Below are positions 35,060 to 44,109 of a DNA stretch of 64,000 bases, one piece after another; the first letter of the stretch is position 1, and each line of letters begins with the position of its first letter. The translations under genes were made by a program, and so were the position numbers. The stretch comes from an uncultured Blautia sp. Its GTDB lineage: Bacteria > Bacillota > Clostridia > Lachnospirales > Lachnospiraceae. The notes beneath the pieces were generated by a model, which was given only the letters and a program-made list of their open reading frames with translations, was not told the DNA's origin and made no database searches. The DNA lies in NCBI GenBank assembly GCA_946557785.1, contig CAMNTH010000002.1, positions 1-64,000 on the forward strand, read 5' to 3'.

Positions 35060-37600
35060 ATGGCAGTTTCAAAAAATCAGAAAGGTAAACGTAAAACAAC
35101 ATCAAAGCGTACAGCAAAGAAGCAGTCTGTATCCAGCGGCTTTCAGACAGAAATAATCCTGCTGATCATATTGGCTGCAGCCATAATCCTGCTGATTAGC
35201 AATTTTGGGCTTGGGGGGCTTGTGGGAGATGCCATCAGCGCCTTTTCTTTTGGTACGCTAGGACTTTTGGCATATGTATTTCCTGTTTTTCTTTTTGTGA
35301 GCTGTGCATTTCTGATTTCCAACAAAAACAATCCCCTTGCTTACAAAAAGATTTTAGCATCTGTTGTTTTTTTTATCTTTTTGTGCGGGTTTGTACAGCT
35401 TATTACAGAAGGCTATATGAAGAGTACTACATTAATGGATTATTATGCCATCAGCTCAGATTACAGAACAGGGGGCGGGCTTGTTGGAGGTGCGATCTGT
35501 ATTTCCACAACCTCTGCTTTTGGCGTCTGGGGCGGATATGTGATCGTGATCCTGGTATTGCTGGTCTGTCTGATATTGATTACCCAGCGTTCCTTCTTTG
35601 AATTTTTGGAAGGGGTTGGAGTGTTTTTTGTTAATATGATAAAAGGCGGACAAAACCGGATCGCAGAAGGCAGGCCGGAAAGAGAACGAAAGAAAGAGCT
35701 TCGGGCTTTGGAGCGCCGCAGGCTGAAAGAGGAACGCCAGGCAGAGCGCCTGCGGGAATTGGAGGAAGCCCTGGCGCAGGAAGATGAAGATGAGGAGAAC
35801 TCCCATGGATTTCTGGAAGGGACTGATCTGACCCATTCCGCAAAAAAGAAAGGGAAAGCAGCCAGAAATACAAGGGAGAAAAAGGATATTGTGAAACCCA
35901 GACAGGAGCAAGTGGATTTTGAGATTCATCGTTCTCAGCCGGCAGAACAGGAAGAGGAGCTTTTGGACGAGAAAGAGCCTGCTGCTAAGGTGCCTATCCA
36001 GGAGGATGCCGTGCCCCCTTTTCAGGAGGAGAAGGTGAACAAGCCTTCCAGAAACCCAAAATCCTCCCAAAGTGAGATTGAGGATGGGATCAGGAATATT
36101 GACCATGAAATCAACAGCCAGCAGCCTGCTGTACCGAAGGTTTACCATTTTCCCCCTCTGAAGCTTTTGAAACGGGGAGACGGCAGATCTCAGGGGGATT
36201 CGGATGAATATCTGCGTAAAACAGCCCAGAAGCTTCAGGATACCCTTCACAATTTCGGCGTAAATGTTACGGTAACCAATGTAAGCTGCGGTCCTACGGT
36301 TACAAGATATGAGCTTCAGCCTGAGATGGGGGTAAAGGTCAGCAAAATTGTAGGTCTTGCGGATGACATTAAATTGAACCTTGCTACTCCGGATATTCGT
36401 ATTGAGGCTCCTATTCCGGGGAAAGCTGCCGTTGGAATTGAGGTTCCTAATAAAGAAAATACTGCGGTTATGCTTCGTGACCTTTTGCAGTCCAGGGAGT
36501 TCCAGGAGGCGAAATCCAAATTGGCTTTTGCTGCGGGAAAGGATATTGCAGGCAAACCGGTAGTAACGGATATTGCCAAAATGCCCCACCTTCTGATCGC
36601 GGGTGCAACCGGTTCCGGTAAATCCGTCTGCATTAACACGCTGATCATCAGCATCCTCTATAAAGCCAAGCCAGAGGAGGTTAAGATGATCATGATCGAC
36701 CCCAAGGTGGTGGAATTAAGCGTTTATAATGGAATTCCCCATTTGTTCATTCCTGTGGTTACAGACCCTAAGAAGGCGGCAGGGGCATTGAACTGGGCAG
36801 TTTCTGAAATGACTTCACGTTACAATACCTTTGCGGAATACAGTGTCCGCAATCTGGAGGAATATAATAAAAAAGTTGAAAATATGCGGATTCCGGAAGG
36901 AGAGGTGCGCCCGGCAAAGATGCCCCAGATCGTAATCATCGTAGACGAGCTTGCAGATCTTATGATGGTTGCCCCGGGGGAAGTGGAAGATGCCATTTGC
37001 CGTCTGGCACAGCTTGCCCGTGCTGCTGGCATCCATTTGATTATTGCTACCCAGCGTCCTTCCGTAAATGTCATTACTGGACTGATCAAGGCTAATATGC
37101 CCTCCCGTATTGCATTTTCCGTATCTTCCGGCGTGGATTCCAGAACCATACTGGATATGAATGGAGCTGAGAAGCTGCTTGGAAAAGGGGACATGCTCTT
37201 TTATCCTCAGGGATATCAGAAGCCGGCCCGTCTCCAGGGTGCTTTTGTTTCTGATGAAGAAGTAAGCAGTGTTGTGGAATTTTTATCTGATAAGAATCCG
37301 GGAGTGGAGTATGATACAAAAATAGAGCAGCAGATGAATACCGTCAGCTTGCCCGGGGCAGGGGGCGGCAGTGATGACCGTGATATTCACTTTGAAGAAG
37401 CAGGAAAATTCATCATTGAAAAGGAAAAGGCATCCATCGGAATGCTTCAGAGGATGTTTAAGATAGGATTTAACAGAGCTGCCCGTATTATGGACCAGCT
37501 TTGCGATGCCGGGGTTGTCGGACCGGAAGAGGGGACGAAGCCAAGGAAGGTATTAATGACAATGGAAGAATTCCAGAATTATATGGAAGAGCATTTGTAG
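35060..37600 (+). CDS. ftsK: DNA translocase FtsK/SpoIIIE
   Basis: An 846-aa protein with an N-terminal membrane domain of about four segments (residues 30-180) and a charged linker (about 190-370). The motor domain has Walker A GATGSGKSVCIN and Walker B IIVDELADLMM, and the C-terminal gamma winged helix (ASIGMLQRMFKIGFNRAARI in part) reads KOPS-like signals. It pumps chromosomal DNA through the division or sporulation septum. A strong GAGGAGGG precedes the ATG. Confidence 0.95.
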   Translation: MAVSKNQKGKRKTTSKRTAKKQSVSSGFQTEIILLIILAAAIILLISNFGLGGLVGDAISAFSFGTLGLLAYVFPVFLFVSCAFLISNKNNPLAYKKILASVVFFIFLCGFVQLITEGYMKSTTLMDYYAISSDYRTGGGLVGGAICISTTSAFGVWGGYVIVILVLLVCLILITQRSFFEFLEGVGVFFVNMIKGGQNRIAEGRPERERKKELRALERRRLKEERQAERLRELEEALAQEDEDEENSHGFLEGTDLTHSAKKKGKAARNTREKKDIVKPRQEQVDFEIHRSQPAEQEEELLDEKEPAAKVPIQEDAVPPFQEEKVNKPSRNPKSSQSEIEDGIRNIDHEINSQQPAVPKVYHFPPLKLLKRGDGRSQGDSDEYLRKTAQKLQDTLHNFGVNVTVTNVSCGPTVTRYELQPEMGVKVSKIVGLADDIKLNLATPDIRIEAPIPGKAAVGIEVPNKENTAVMLRDLLQSREFQEAKSKLAFAAGKDIAGKPVVTDIAKMPHLLIAGATGSGKSVCINTLIISILYKAKPEEVKMIMIDPKVVELSVYNGIPHLFIPVVTDPKKAAGALNWAVSEMTSRYNTFAEYSVRNLEEYNKKVENMRIPEGEVRPAKMPQIVIIVDELADLMMVAPGEVEDAICRLAQLARAAGIHLIIATQRPSVNVITGLIKANMPSRIAFSVSSGVDSRTILDMNGAEKLLGKGDMLFYPQGYQKPARLQGAFVSDEEVSSVVEFLSDKNPGVEYDTKIEQQMNTVSLPGAGGGSDDRDIHFEEAGKFIIEKEKASIGMLQRMFKIGFNRAARIMDQLCDAGVVGPEEGTKPRKVLMTMEEFQNYMEEHL

Positions 37601-37639
37601 GTTTGGAGCTTTATATTTAGATGGAAGGAAGTGCTTCCT

Positions 37640-38746
37640 GTGAAATGTCCCAAGTGCCATTCAGAAGTGAAGGAGGGGTCACTGTATTGTGATCAGTGTC
37701 TCACGGAGATTCCCTGGGTAAAGGAATTTAATTCTGTTGAAACACTTATGGAAAAAAAGAAATTGGAAGATCCTAAAAAGAATCTTTCTGACATGCATAA
37801 AGAACCGCTGGCTTTGGGAGCGTCTGTAAAAAAAAGGCATCTTTCTAAGCTTTTGGGCCGCAGAAGGAAAGGTCTGATTTTTTGTGTTTTTATATTGGTG
37901 CTGGGAATGTTTGCATTCAGGCAGCTCCATACTTTTTCTGCGCTTTATCAGCGTGCAGATCAGGCCTACAGGAATGGTGAATATGGAAAAGCTCTTTCTC
38001 TGGCGGAAGAGGCACTGGATAAAAAGCCCAGCCACCTGCGAGCCAACCTTCTCCGTGCTAAGATCCTGGAAGCGGAGGGAGACTTTTCTTCTGCTATTTT
38101 GGTGCTTCAGCCTGTGGTTAAGCAGTTTCCGGACAGTATTCCTGCTTATCGGATGATTCTGCGTCTGTTAAGTAATGAGAATCGTACCAGGGAAATTAAA
38201 GAGCTGTTAAGAGCGTGTTCAAGTCCGGAAGTTCTTGAAGCCTGCAGCAAATATATAGCTGATGCGCCGAAAGCCAGCCTGTTATCCGGAACCTATACTA
38301 CAAAGCAGACTGTGGATCTGACTGCGGAAGGGAAAACTATCTATTATACTATGGATGGAAAAAATCCTACAGAAAAAAGCCTTGTCTATTCCGGAACTAT
38401 TTCTCTTCCGGAGGGAAGCACTACCTTAAAGGCAATGGCCGTAAATGAGCTTGGAATATCCAGTGATGTGGAAGAATGGGAATACATCCTGTTTCATGGA
38501 GTACCGGATCCGCCAAAAATCTATCCAGAGGACGGCAATTATGATAAGAGAACCAAGATAGAGCTGACGGTTCCGGACGGGTGTGTTGCGTATTACGCAT
38601 TTGATGAAATGTCGACAGTAGACAGTACAGAGTACCAGAGTCCGATTTCCATGCCGGAGGGGTATCATGAGTTTTATGCCATTTTGAAGGCTGCAAATGG
38701 AGAAGTCAGCGAAGCTGCACGCCGGGAATATTATCTGGAATATTAA
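37640..38746 (+). CDS. Zinc-ribbon/TPR membrane protein with chitobiase-type C-terminal domains
   Basis: About 368 aa. An N-terminal zinc ribbon (CPKCHSEV ... YCDQCLTEIP) precedes one membrane segment (about residues 75-92), a TPR-like helical region (about 98-190) and two C-terminal CHB_HEX/Fn3-associated repeats (TIYYTMDGKNPTEKSLVYSG; CVAYYAFDEMSTVDSTEY). The GTG at 37640 is favoured over one at 37631, which is too close to the AAGGAA site. The cytoplasmic zinc ribbon and outer adhesive modules suggest an envelope scaffold. Function unknown. Confidence 0.75.
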   Translation: MKCPKCHSEVKEGSLYCDQCLTEIPWVKEFNSVETLMEKKKLEDPKKNLSDMHKEPLALGASVKKRHLSKLLGRRRKGLIFCVFILVLGMFAFRQLHTFSALYQRADQAYRNGEYGKALSLAEEALDKKPSHLRANLLRAKILEAEGDFSSAILVLQPVVKQFPDSIPAYRMILRLLSNENRTREIKELLRACSSPEVLEACSKYIADAPKASLLSGTYTTKQTVDLTAEGKTIYYTMDGKNPTEKSLVYSGTISLPEGSTTLKAMAVNELGISSDVEEWEYILFHGVPDPPKIYPEDGNYDKRTKIELTVPDGCVAYYAFDEMSTVDSTEYQSPISMPEGYHEFYAILKAANGEVSEAARREYYLEY

Positions 38747-38770
38747 AAATATAAGGAAATGATCGCTTTT

Positions 38771-39250
38771 ATGGAAATCCGTATTTTATCAGTAGGGAAA
38801 ATTAAGGAAAAATATCTGAATGATGGAATCAGCGAGTATGCCAAGCGACTTGGCCGATACTGCAGACTGACCTTTTGCCAGGTTGCTGATGAAAAGACAC
38901 CGGATGGGGCGTCAGAAGCTTATAATCGCCAGATCAGGGAAATGGAAGGAGAGCGGCTTATGAAGCATATCCGTGAACAGGACTATGTGATCGCCCTTGC
39001 CATTGATGGAAAAATGCTGGATTCTTTGGAGCTTTCTGAAATGCTGGGAAGGCTTGGGCTTACAGGAAGAAGCTCCGTGGCTTTTGTCATTGGGGGATCT
39101 TTAGGACTTAGCGACCGGATTCTTGCAAGGGCTGACTATAAATTGAGCTTTTCCAAAATGACATTTCCTCATCAGCTGATGCAGATGATTCTTTTGGAAC
39201 AGATTTACAGAGGTTACCGGATACTGCATCATGAGCCTTATCATAAATAA
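38771..39250 (+). CDS. rlmH: 23S rRNA (pseudouridine-1915-N3)-methyltransferase RlmH
   Basis: 159 aa, the standard length. It is a SPOUT-fold methyltransferase: IRILSVGKIKEKYL at the start, FVIGGSLGLSDRIL as the SAM-binding knot and LSFSKMTFPHQLMQMILLEQ near the end, closing with IYRGYRILHHEPYHK. It methylates helix 69 of 23S rRNA. The ATG at 38771 gives the canonical length; one at 38759 would add four residues. Confidence 0.95.
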   Translation: MEIRILSVGKIKEKYLNDGISEYAKRLGRYCRLTFCQVADEKTPDGASEAYNRQIREMEGERLMKHIREQDYVIALAIDGKMLDSLELSEMLGRLGLTGRSSVAFVIGGSLGLSDRILARADYKLSFSKMTFPHQLMQMILLEQIYRGYRILHHEPYHK

Positions 39251-39286
39251 GTTCAGTGATCTTGATAGAAAGGATTGGTAAGTTGT

Positions 39287-40462
39287 ATGCTGTCAGAAAT
39301 AAGAGATAAATTGTTTGGCGGTATGTCGGATGAGCAGGAGAGCAAATACATCCTGACGGTTGCAAAACGTATACTCCGATATTACGGTTATTTGCTTTGG
39401 GCTATTATTGGCATACAAATTTATAATTTGTTGTATGCGCTTATTTATACGAAAGGAAAGCTGCATACGATTCCAAGCAGAGTCTATTCGGCATTTTATC
39501 TGTTTTTGATACTGGTATCTGCCATTGGGCTGCTTATGCGCAGATATCTGAAGAAGCGTCTGCCTGCGTCTGCAAAATTTACAGTCAGGCTGCAGGCTTT
39601 TTATGGGTTTCTTCTGATATGGTGGGGAGCCTGCATTACTGCTTATGACCAGAGGGTATCGGATAATGTAGCGGTTTACCTTATCATGGTTTTTACCATT
39701 TCGGTATTGGTGCATATGACGCCATGGCAGGCTGCTGCGTCTTTTCTGTTTGTGCAGCTGTTTCTGTTGCTGGCCGTTCCGGTATTCCAAAGTGACGCAA
39801 CCAGGCTGCATGGTGTAAAAGTTAACACAGTTATCATGACCCTTATGTCTCTTTTTATTGCGGTATATCATTACGCAATTGATCGGAAACGATATTTGAT
39901 CGAACAGGAAATGATGGAAAAGAACAGGATCCTTAACGAGGTAGCAATGCGTGATTCCCTTACAGGGCTTTATAACAGAAGGTTTCTTAATGAGAAAATG
40001 GATCAGATATATCAGGAATGCAGCGAGAATCAGAAAGTCCTGACTGTCATGATGATTGATATTGATTTTTTTAAACGGTATAATGATACATATGGCCATC
40101 AGCAGGGAGATGAATGTCTGCGCAGAATGACATGGCGTCTTTTGCAGGAACTGGATCAGGAACAGGAATATCTCATCCGCTATGGCGGAGAGGAATTTCT
40201 TTATGTAGGGACGAATCTTGACCATGAAACGGCCAGGGAAAAAGCGGAGAAGTTTAATAAGATCATAAGGGCTTTGATCATTGGGCCATCGGAACGAGAG
40301 CCGCGAAGCATTACTATCAGTATCGGTCTGTTTACAGAAATCCCTTCTATGGAAAAAGGGGATGAGAAAGACTGGATCAGCTGCATTGCCAGGGCAGACA
40401 GCGCTTTGTATGCAGCAAAGAGTTCCGGGAAAGACAAATGGATTGATTTTTCTGTACAGTAA
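39287..40462 (+). CDS. Membrane-bound GGDEF diguanylate cyclase
   Basis: About 391 aa with five or six N-terminal membrane segments (about residues 30-205) and a C-terminal GGDEF domain opening with RDSLTGLYNRRFL. The active-site loop reads YGGEEFL, a functional variant, so it should make cyclic di-GMP from GTP. No RxxD inhibitory site is evident just upstream of the GGEEF loop. A membrane sensor controlling motility or surface polymers is plausible. Confidence 0.9.
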   Translation: MLSEIRDKLFGGMSDEQESKYILTVAKRILRYYGYLLWAIIGIQIYNLLYALIYTKGKLHTIPSRVYSAFYLFLILVSAIGLLMRRYLKKRLPASAKFTVRLQAFYGFLLIWWGACITAYDQRVSDNVAVYLIMVFTISVLVHMTPWQAAASFLFVQLFLLLAVPVFQSDATRLHGVKVNTVIMTLMSLFIAVYHYAIDRKRYLIEQEMMEKNRILNEVAMRDSLTGLYNRRFLNEKMDQIYQECSENQKVLTVMMIDIDFFKRYNDTYGHQQGDECLRRMTWRLLQELDQEQEYLIRYGGEEFLYVGTNLDHETAREKAEKFNKIIRALIIGPSEREPRSITISIGLFTEIPSMEKGDEKDWISCIARADSALYAAKSSGKDKWIDFSVQ

Positions 40463-40528
40463 AAAATTTTTAAGATATAATGATCTTGAAAATGAAAAAT
40501 AGGGCAATCTGTCATGAAGGAGGCAAAT

Positions 40529-40855
40529 ATGAAAACAGAACGAATTGAGAATATGTGCGGAGGAAATGGCCATGTGATCATCAAGCATATCCTGGAAGAG
40601 CCGGAGATGAAAGGCAAATGCAGGCTTTATGCCCAGGTAACCATAGAACCGGGGTGTTCCCTTGGCTACCATGAGCACCATGGAGAAAGTGAAATCTATT
40701 ATATCCTTTCCGGCTCAGGAATCTACAGTGATAACGGAGAACTGCGCATGGTAAAGGCAGGAGAAAAAACAGTAACTCCTGATGGGAAAGGTCATGCTCT
40801 TTCCAACTCCGGAGACGAAGATCTGGTATTTATGGCTTTGATCATTAAAGATTGA
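40529..40855 (+). CDS. Small cupin-domain protein
   Basis: A 108-aa single cupin barrel with metal-binding residues GYHEHHGESEIYYILSG (two His and a Glu) and a later His in GKGHALSNSGDED. The ATG at 40529 follows AAGGAGG by seven bases; the ATG at 40514 lies on that site. The stop overlaps the start of the dus gene. Substrate unknown. Confidence 0.85.
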   Translation: MKTERIENMCGGNGHVIIKHILEEPEMKGKCRLYAQVTIEPGCSLGYHEHHGESEIYYILSGSGIYSDNGELRMVKAGEKTVTPDGKGHALSNSGDEDLVFMALIIKD

Positions 40856-41820
40856 TGAAGCCAGCGCATATGATGAAAGACTACATGGCTCCCATGGAGG
40901 GGATTACGAACTATATTTTTCGAAATGCCTATCATCAGTTTTTCCATCCGATGGACAAGTATTTTACGCCCTTTATTTCTGCAAAATCGGATAAGCGCTT
41001 AAGCGCCAAGGAAATACGGGAGGTTTCTCCTGATACTAATCAGGGGCTGCCGGTTGTCCCGCAGATTCTTACAAACAATGCTGCAGATTTTATGCAGACA
41101 GCCAGACTTTTAAAGGAATATGGACACAAGGAGCTGAACCTGAACCTTGGCTGCCCTTCTGGTACTGTAACAGCCAAAGGAAAGGGCTCCGGATTTTTAA
41201 ACGAACCCTATCTTTTGGAAAAGTTTCTGGACAGGATTACGGAAGAGCTGGAAAAAGAGAAAATGCAGCTTTCTGTCAAAACCCGTATCGGGACCATTGA
41301 TGAGGAAGACTGGGGGCTTTTGCTTGAGATTTTTGGCCGATACCCTTTGGTGGAATTGATCATCCATCCAAGGATCCAAAAGGATTATTATAAGGGGCCT
41401 TTACGCCTGGATTCCTTTTTGACGGCATTGGATATTATGAAAGTTCCTCTTTGCTATAATGGTGATCTGTTCAGCAAACAGAGCTATGATGGGATTGCGG
41501 AGCGTTTTCCTGAGACGGAGATCTTTATGTATGGCAGAGGGCTGGTCGGGAACCCAGGATTGGTTGGAGAAATCCGTGACGGAAAGAAAATGCAGAAAGA
41601 AGATTTCCGCAAATTCCACGATAAAATTTATGAAGATTATAAGGAACTCCTTAAGGATGAGCGGAATGTGCTGTTCCGCATGAAGGAACTGTGGAGTTAT
41701 TTTCTTGGGAGCTTTTCCAATGCAGGGAAATATGGAAAAAAGATAAAAAAAGCCCAGAATTTCACCAGCTATGAGGCTTGCGTATCGGCTCTTTTTCTGG
41801 AGCAGGGGCTGATCGTATAA
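40855..41820 (+). CDS. tRNA-dihydrouridine synthase family protein
   Basis: About 321 aa, an FMN TIM-barrel enzyme. YMAPMEGITNYIFR starts the barrel, the catalytic Cys is in LNLGCPSGTVTAKGKGSGFL, and VKTRIG, IIHPR, CYNGDLF and GRGLVGNPGL bind substrate and FMN. It reduces uridine in the tRNA D-loop. The ATG overlaps the cupin stop (TGATG); ATGs at 40870/40873 are alternative starts. Confidence 0.88.
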   Translation: MKPAHMMKDYMAPMEGITNYIFRNAYHQFFHPMDKYFTPFISAKSDKRLSAKEIREVSPDTNQGLPVVPQILTNNAADFMQTARLLKEYGHKELNLNLGCPSGTVTAKGKGSGFLNEPYLLEKFLDRITEELEKEKMQLSVKTRIGTIDEEDWGLLLEIFGRYPLVELIIHPRIQKDYYKGPLRLDSFLTALDIMKVPLCYNGDLFSKQSYDGIAERFPETEIFMYGRGLVGNPGLVGEIRDGKKMQKEDFRKFHDKIYEDYKELLKDERNVLFRMKELWSYFLGSFSNAGKYGKKIKKAQNFTSYEACVSALFLEQGLIV

Positions 41821-41879
41821 AGTATTGAGATAAAGAACATGAAGTGTGTTTCGTTTATGGGACATACATAAGAGAGATT

Positions 41880-41921
41880 CCTGCGGCATAGATTAGGAAT
41901 AAAAGCCGCGGGGATTTTTTT
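41880..41921 (+). promoter_or_regulatory. Terminator-like hairpin carrying the yqfC Shine-Dalgarno
   Basis: CCTGCGGC (41880-41887) pairs with GCCGCGGG (41905-41912; one G-U). The GGGG end acts as the ribosome-binding site and is followed by A, seven T residues and the ATG, the same layout as before tepA. Confidence 0.6.
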
Positions 41922-42197
41922 ATGAAAAAAAACGGTCAATATAGGGATATGCTGGTTAATGCGCTGGAAGTGCCGGGAGATTTGGCATATCGTGATGCCA
42001 TTCTCACTGTCACAGGGAAAAATCTGGCAGTAATCGAAAACTACCGCGGTATTCTACGCTATACCAGGGAAGAAATTATTGTCCTGACATATAGGGGAAA
42101 ACTGACGATTTGCGGAAAGCGTTTGGAAATCCCCTGTTTTACCAGAGAAGAAATGCAGGTAAGGGGCTGTATTTCCAGAATTTCCCTGGAACAGTAG
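41922..42197 (+). CDS. yqfC: Sporulation protein YqfC
   Basis: A 91-aa YabP/YqfC-family protein: DAILTVTGKNLAVIENYRGI, then EIIVLTYRGKLTICGKRLEI. It is conserved in spore formers next to yqfD, as here (12 bases apart), and expressed in the mother cell under SigE in Bacillus. Exact activity is unknown. Confidence 0.92.
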   Translation: MKKNGQYRDMLVNALEVPGDLAYRDAILTVTGKNLAVIENYRGILRYTREEIIVLTYRGKLTICGKRLEIPCFTREEMQVRGCISRISLEQ

Positions 42198-42209
42198 GAG
42201 GGAGGGCCT

Positions 42210-43415
42210 ATGGAGAGATTCTTGAAATTTCTTTCCGGATATGTACAGCTTTTTATATGCGGAGATCAGTGTGAGCGTTTCTTAAATCTTTGCCGTACCA
42301 GGGGAATTTCCATCAGAAAAATATGCCGGCGGGGAGAAGAGGAAATGGTATGTGTAATGTCTGTACGGGATTTTTTTCGTCTTCGTCCCATTCGAAGTAA
42401 GACCGGGGTACATATTCACGTGTTGGAAAAACGAGGGATGCCCTTCTTTTTTTTACGCAGTAAAAAAAGAAAGGCTTTTTTTGCAGGAATCGTGCTTTGT
42501 TTTTGCCTTATGGTAATACTATCCGGAAGAATATGGAATATCCATATAGAAGGAAATCTAAAAAATACCACACCGGAAATCCTGGGATTTCTTGAGGAGC
42601 AGGGGATCGTTCATGGGATTGCAAGAGGAAAGATTAACTGCAGCAATCTGGCGGCTGCCATTCGGCGTCAGTATCCGGAAATTACCTGGGTATCTGCGCG
42701 GATCGAGGGGACGCGCCTGATTCTGACGATACAGGAAGAGGAAATCCAAAAGGAATCAGAAAAGGAAGAAGAAGCACCCTGCAGTCTCAGCGCAGATGTG
42801 GATGGAATTATCGTAAAAATTGTTACCCGCAGAGGTATTCCCCTTGTAAAGCAGGGAGATACATGCAAAAAAGGGGATGTTCTGGTATTGGGCCGTCTGG
42901 AGATTCTAAATGACAGCCAGGAAGTGGTACGTTATGAATATGTTCATGGAGATGCAGATATTTATGTAGAGCATCAGCTGGCATATTATAAGGAGTTTCC
43001 CCTGAATTACAGCAAGGAGATCCCCACAGGGGATATTAGGGCAGATTATCAGCTTCGTATTGGCAATTGGATTTTTTCCACAGGAAAGAAGAAAAAAGAC
43101 GGATGGAACAGAAGCCTTAAGGAAACCCCCCTGCGGATTACGGAAAATTTCACTCTGCCTGTTTTCTGGGGGAAAATGGTTTCTGAGGAAATGCAGAAGG
43201 TAGAGGCAGTTTATTCCAGAGAAGAGGCAAAAGCCATTGCTGCAGAGGAGCTTCAGGAATATGAAAAAAATTTAATAGAAAAGGGGCTTCAAATCTCTGC
43301 AAATAATGTTAAAATAGAAACAGATTATAAATCCTGCGTTGCCAGGGGACGCCTGACTGTAATAGAAAAAACGGGAAAAGAAACCCCTGTGGAGATGGGG
43401 GAGGATCTCCAATGA
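42210..43415 (+). CDS. yqfD: Sporulation protein YqfD
   Basis: A 401-aa sporulation stage IV-type protein. The N-terminal cytoplasmic domain is about 1-90, one membrane segment lies at about 92-112, and a long extracytoplasmic domain opens with RIWNIHIEGN. AGGAGGGAG precedes the ATG. The gene follows yqfC in the usual Clostridia order, but a DUF2284 gene sits between it and phoH. Confidence 0.92.
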   Translation: MERFLKFLSGYVQLFICGDQCERFLNLCRTRGISIRKICRRGEEEMVCVMSVRDFFRLRPIRSKTGVHIHVLEKRGMPFFFLRSKKRKAFFAGIVLCFCLMVILSGRIWNIHIEGNLKNTTPEILGFLEEQGIVHGIARGKINCSNLAAAIRRQYPEITWVSARIEGTRLILTIQEEEIQKESEKEEEAPCSLSADVDGIIVKIVTRRGIPLVKQGDTCKKGDVLVLGRLEILNDSQEVVRYEYVHGDADIYVEHQLAYYKEFPLNYSKEIPTGDIRADYQLRIGNWIFSTGKKKKDGWNRSLKETPLRITENFTLPVFWGKMVSEEMQKVEAVYSREEAKAIAAEELQEYEKNLIEKGLQISANNVKIETDYKSCVARGRLTVIEKTGKETPVEMGEDLQ

Positions 43416-43417
43416 TG

Positions 43418-43475
43418 CTGGGGGCAAAAGCACCCGCCTATAAGCAGGCTCATGTGGTTTTAGACCTTTAGATCC
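43418..43475 (+). repeat. Dispersed palindromic repeat, copy B (degenerate)
   Basis: Same element as at 20703-20764 in the opposite orientation: shared core GGGGgCAAAAGC, CACCCGCCTATAAGCAGG-like middle and GCTCATGTGG. The 3' arm is partly decayed. It lies between yqfD and the DUF2284 gene. Confidence 0.65.
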
Positions 43476-43521
43476 TGGTATCGTACAATATAGAGTACAA
43501 AAGAGTTGAGGTAGCATAGGC

Positions 43522-44076
43522 ATGAATATAGAAAGATTTGAGGAATTTATTTCAAAGTATCCTATTTTTGAATATCGGCTTCTGGATACCCGGGATATAT
43601 TTGCCAGGGAGCGTGTACGCATCATTTGCCAGACAGAGTGCAAGCGCTATGGTTCTACCTGGGCGTGCCCCCCAGCAGTGGGAACGCTGGAAGAATGTGA
43701 GGGGAAGATCAAAAGCTACACAAATGCTGTTTTTTTCTCCAGTGTAGCTGAGGTTTCGGACGTTCTGAATATGAATGAACTGCTTTCCACAAGGCAGGCG
43801 CATGAGGATCTGACTACAGAAGTAGGAAATTATCTGAAGGAGGAAGGATATGAAATCTACATTCTTTCTGCAGAATCCTGCGATATCTGTGAGCATTGCA
43901 CTTATGAGGAAGGGAAGCCGTGCCGGCATCCGGACCGCATGCATCCCTGTCTGGAAAGCCATGGCGTTGTGGCAAATGAGATTGTGGAACATGAATCCAT
44001 GGAATATAACCTGGGTGGGAATACCATCCTGTGGTTTTCCATGATACTTTTTCGGGAGCCGGAGATACCTGCATAG
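43522..44076 (+). CDS. DUF2284 Cys-rich putative metal-binding protein
   Basis: A 184-aa protein with Cys clusters CQTECKRYGSTWACPP near residue 34 and CDICEHCTYEEGKPCRHPDRM (two blocks: CDICEHC, GKPCRHP) near residue 122, consistent with iron-sulfur or zinc binding. The family occurs mainly in anaerobes, and its role is not established. It interrupts the common yqfD-phoH order, and copy B of the dispersed repeat lies just upstream, so it may be a later arrival. Confidence 0.82.
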   Translation: MNIERFEEFISKYPIFEYRLLDTRDIFARERVRIICQTECKRYGSTWACPPAVGTLEECEGKIKSYTNAVFFSSVAEVSDVLNMNELLSTRQAHEDLTTEVGNYLKEEGYEIYILSAESCDICEHCTYEEGKPCRHPDRMHPCLESHGVVANEIVEHESMEYNLGGNTILWFSMILFREPEIPA

Positions 44077-44109
44077 AAAAACAAGAAAAACAAGAAAGGA
44101 CATCAGAGA

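Noticed and set aside
39293-40681. 462-codon minus-strand frame
   Set aside because: Lies antisense to the diguanylate cyclase and part of the cupin gene; the product is low-complexity Lys/His/Phe-rich.
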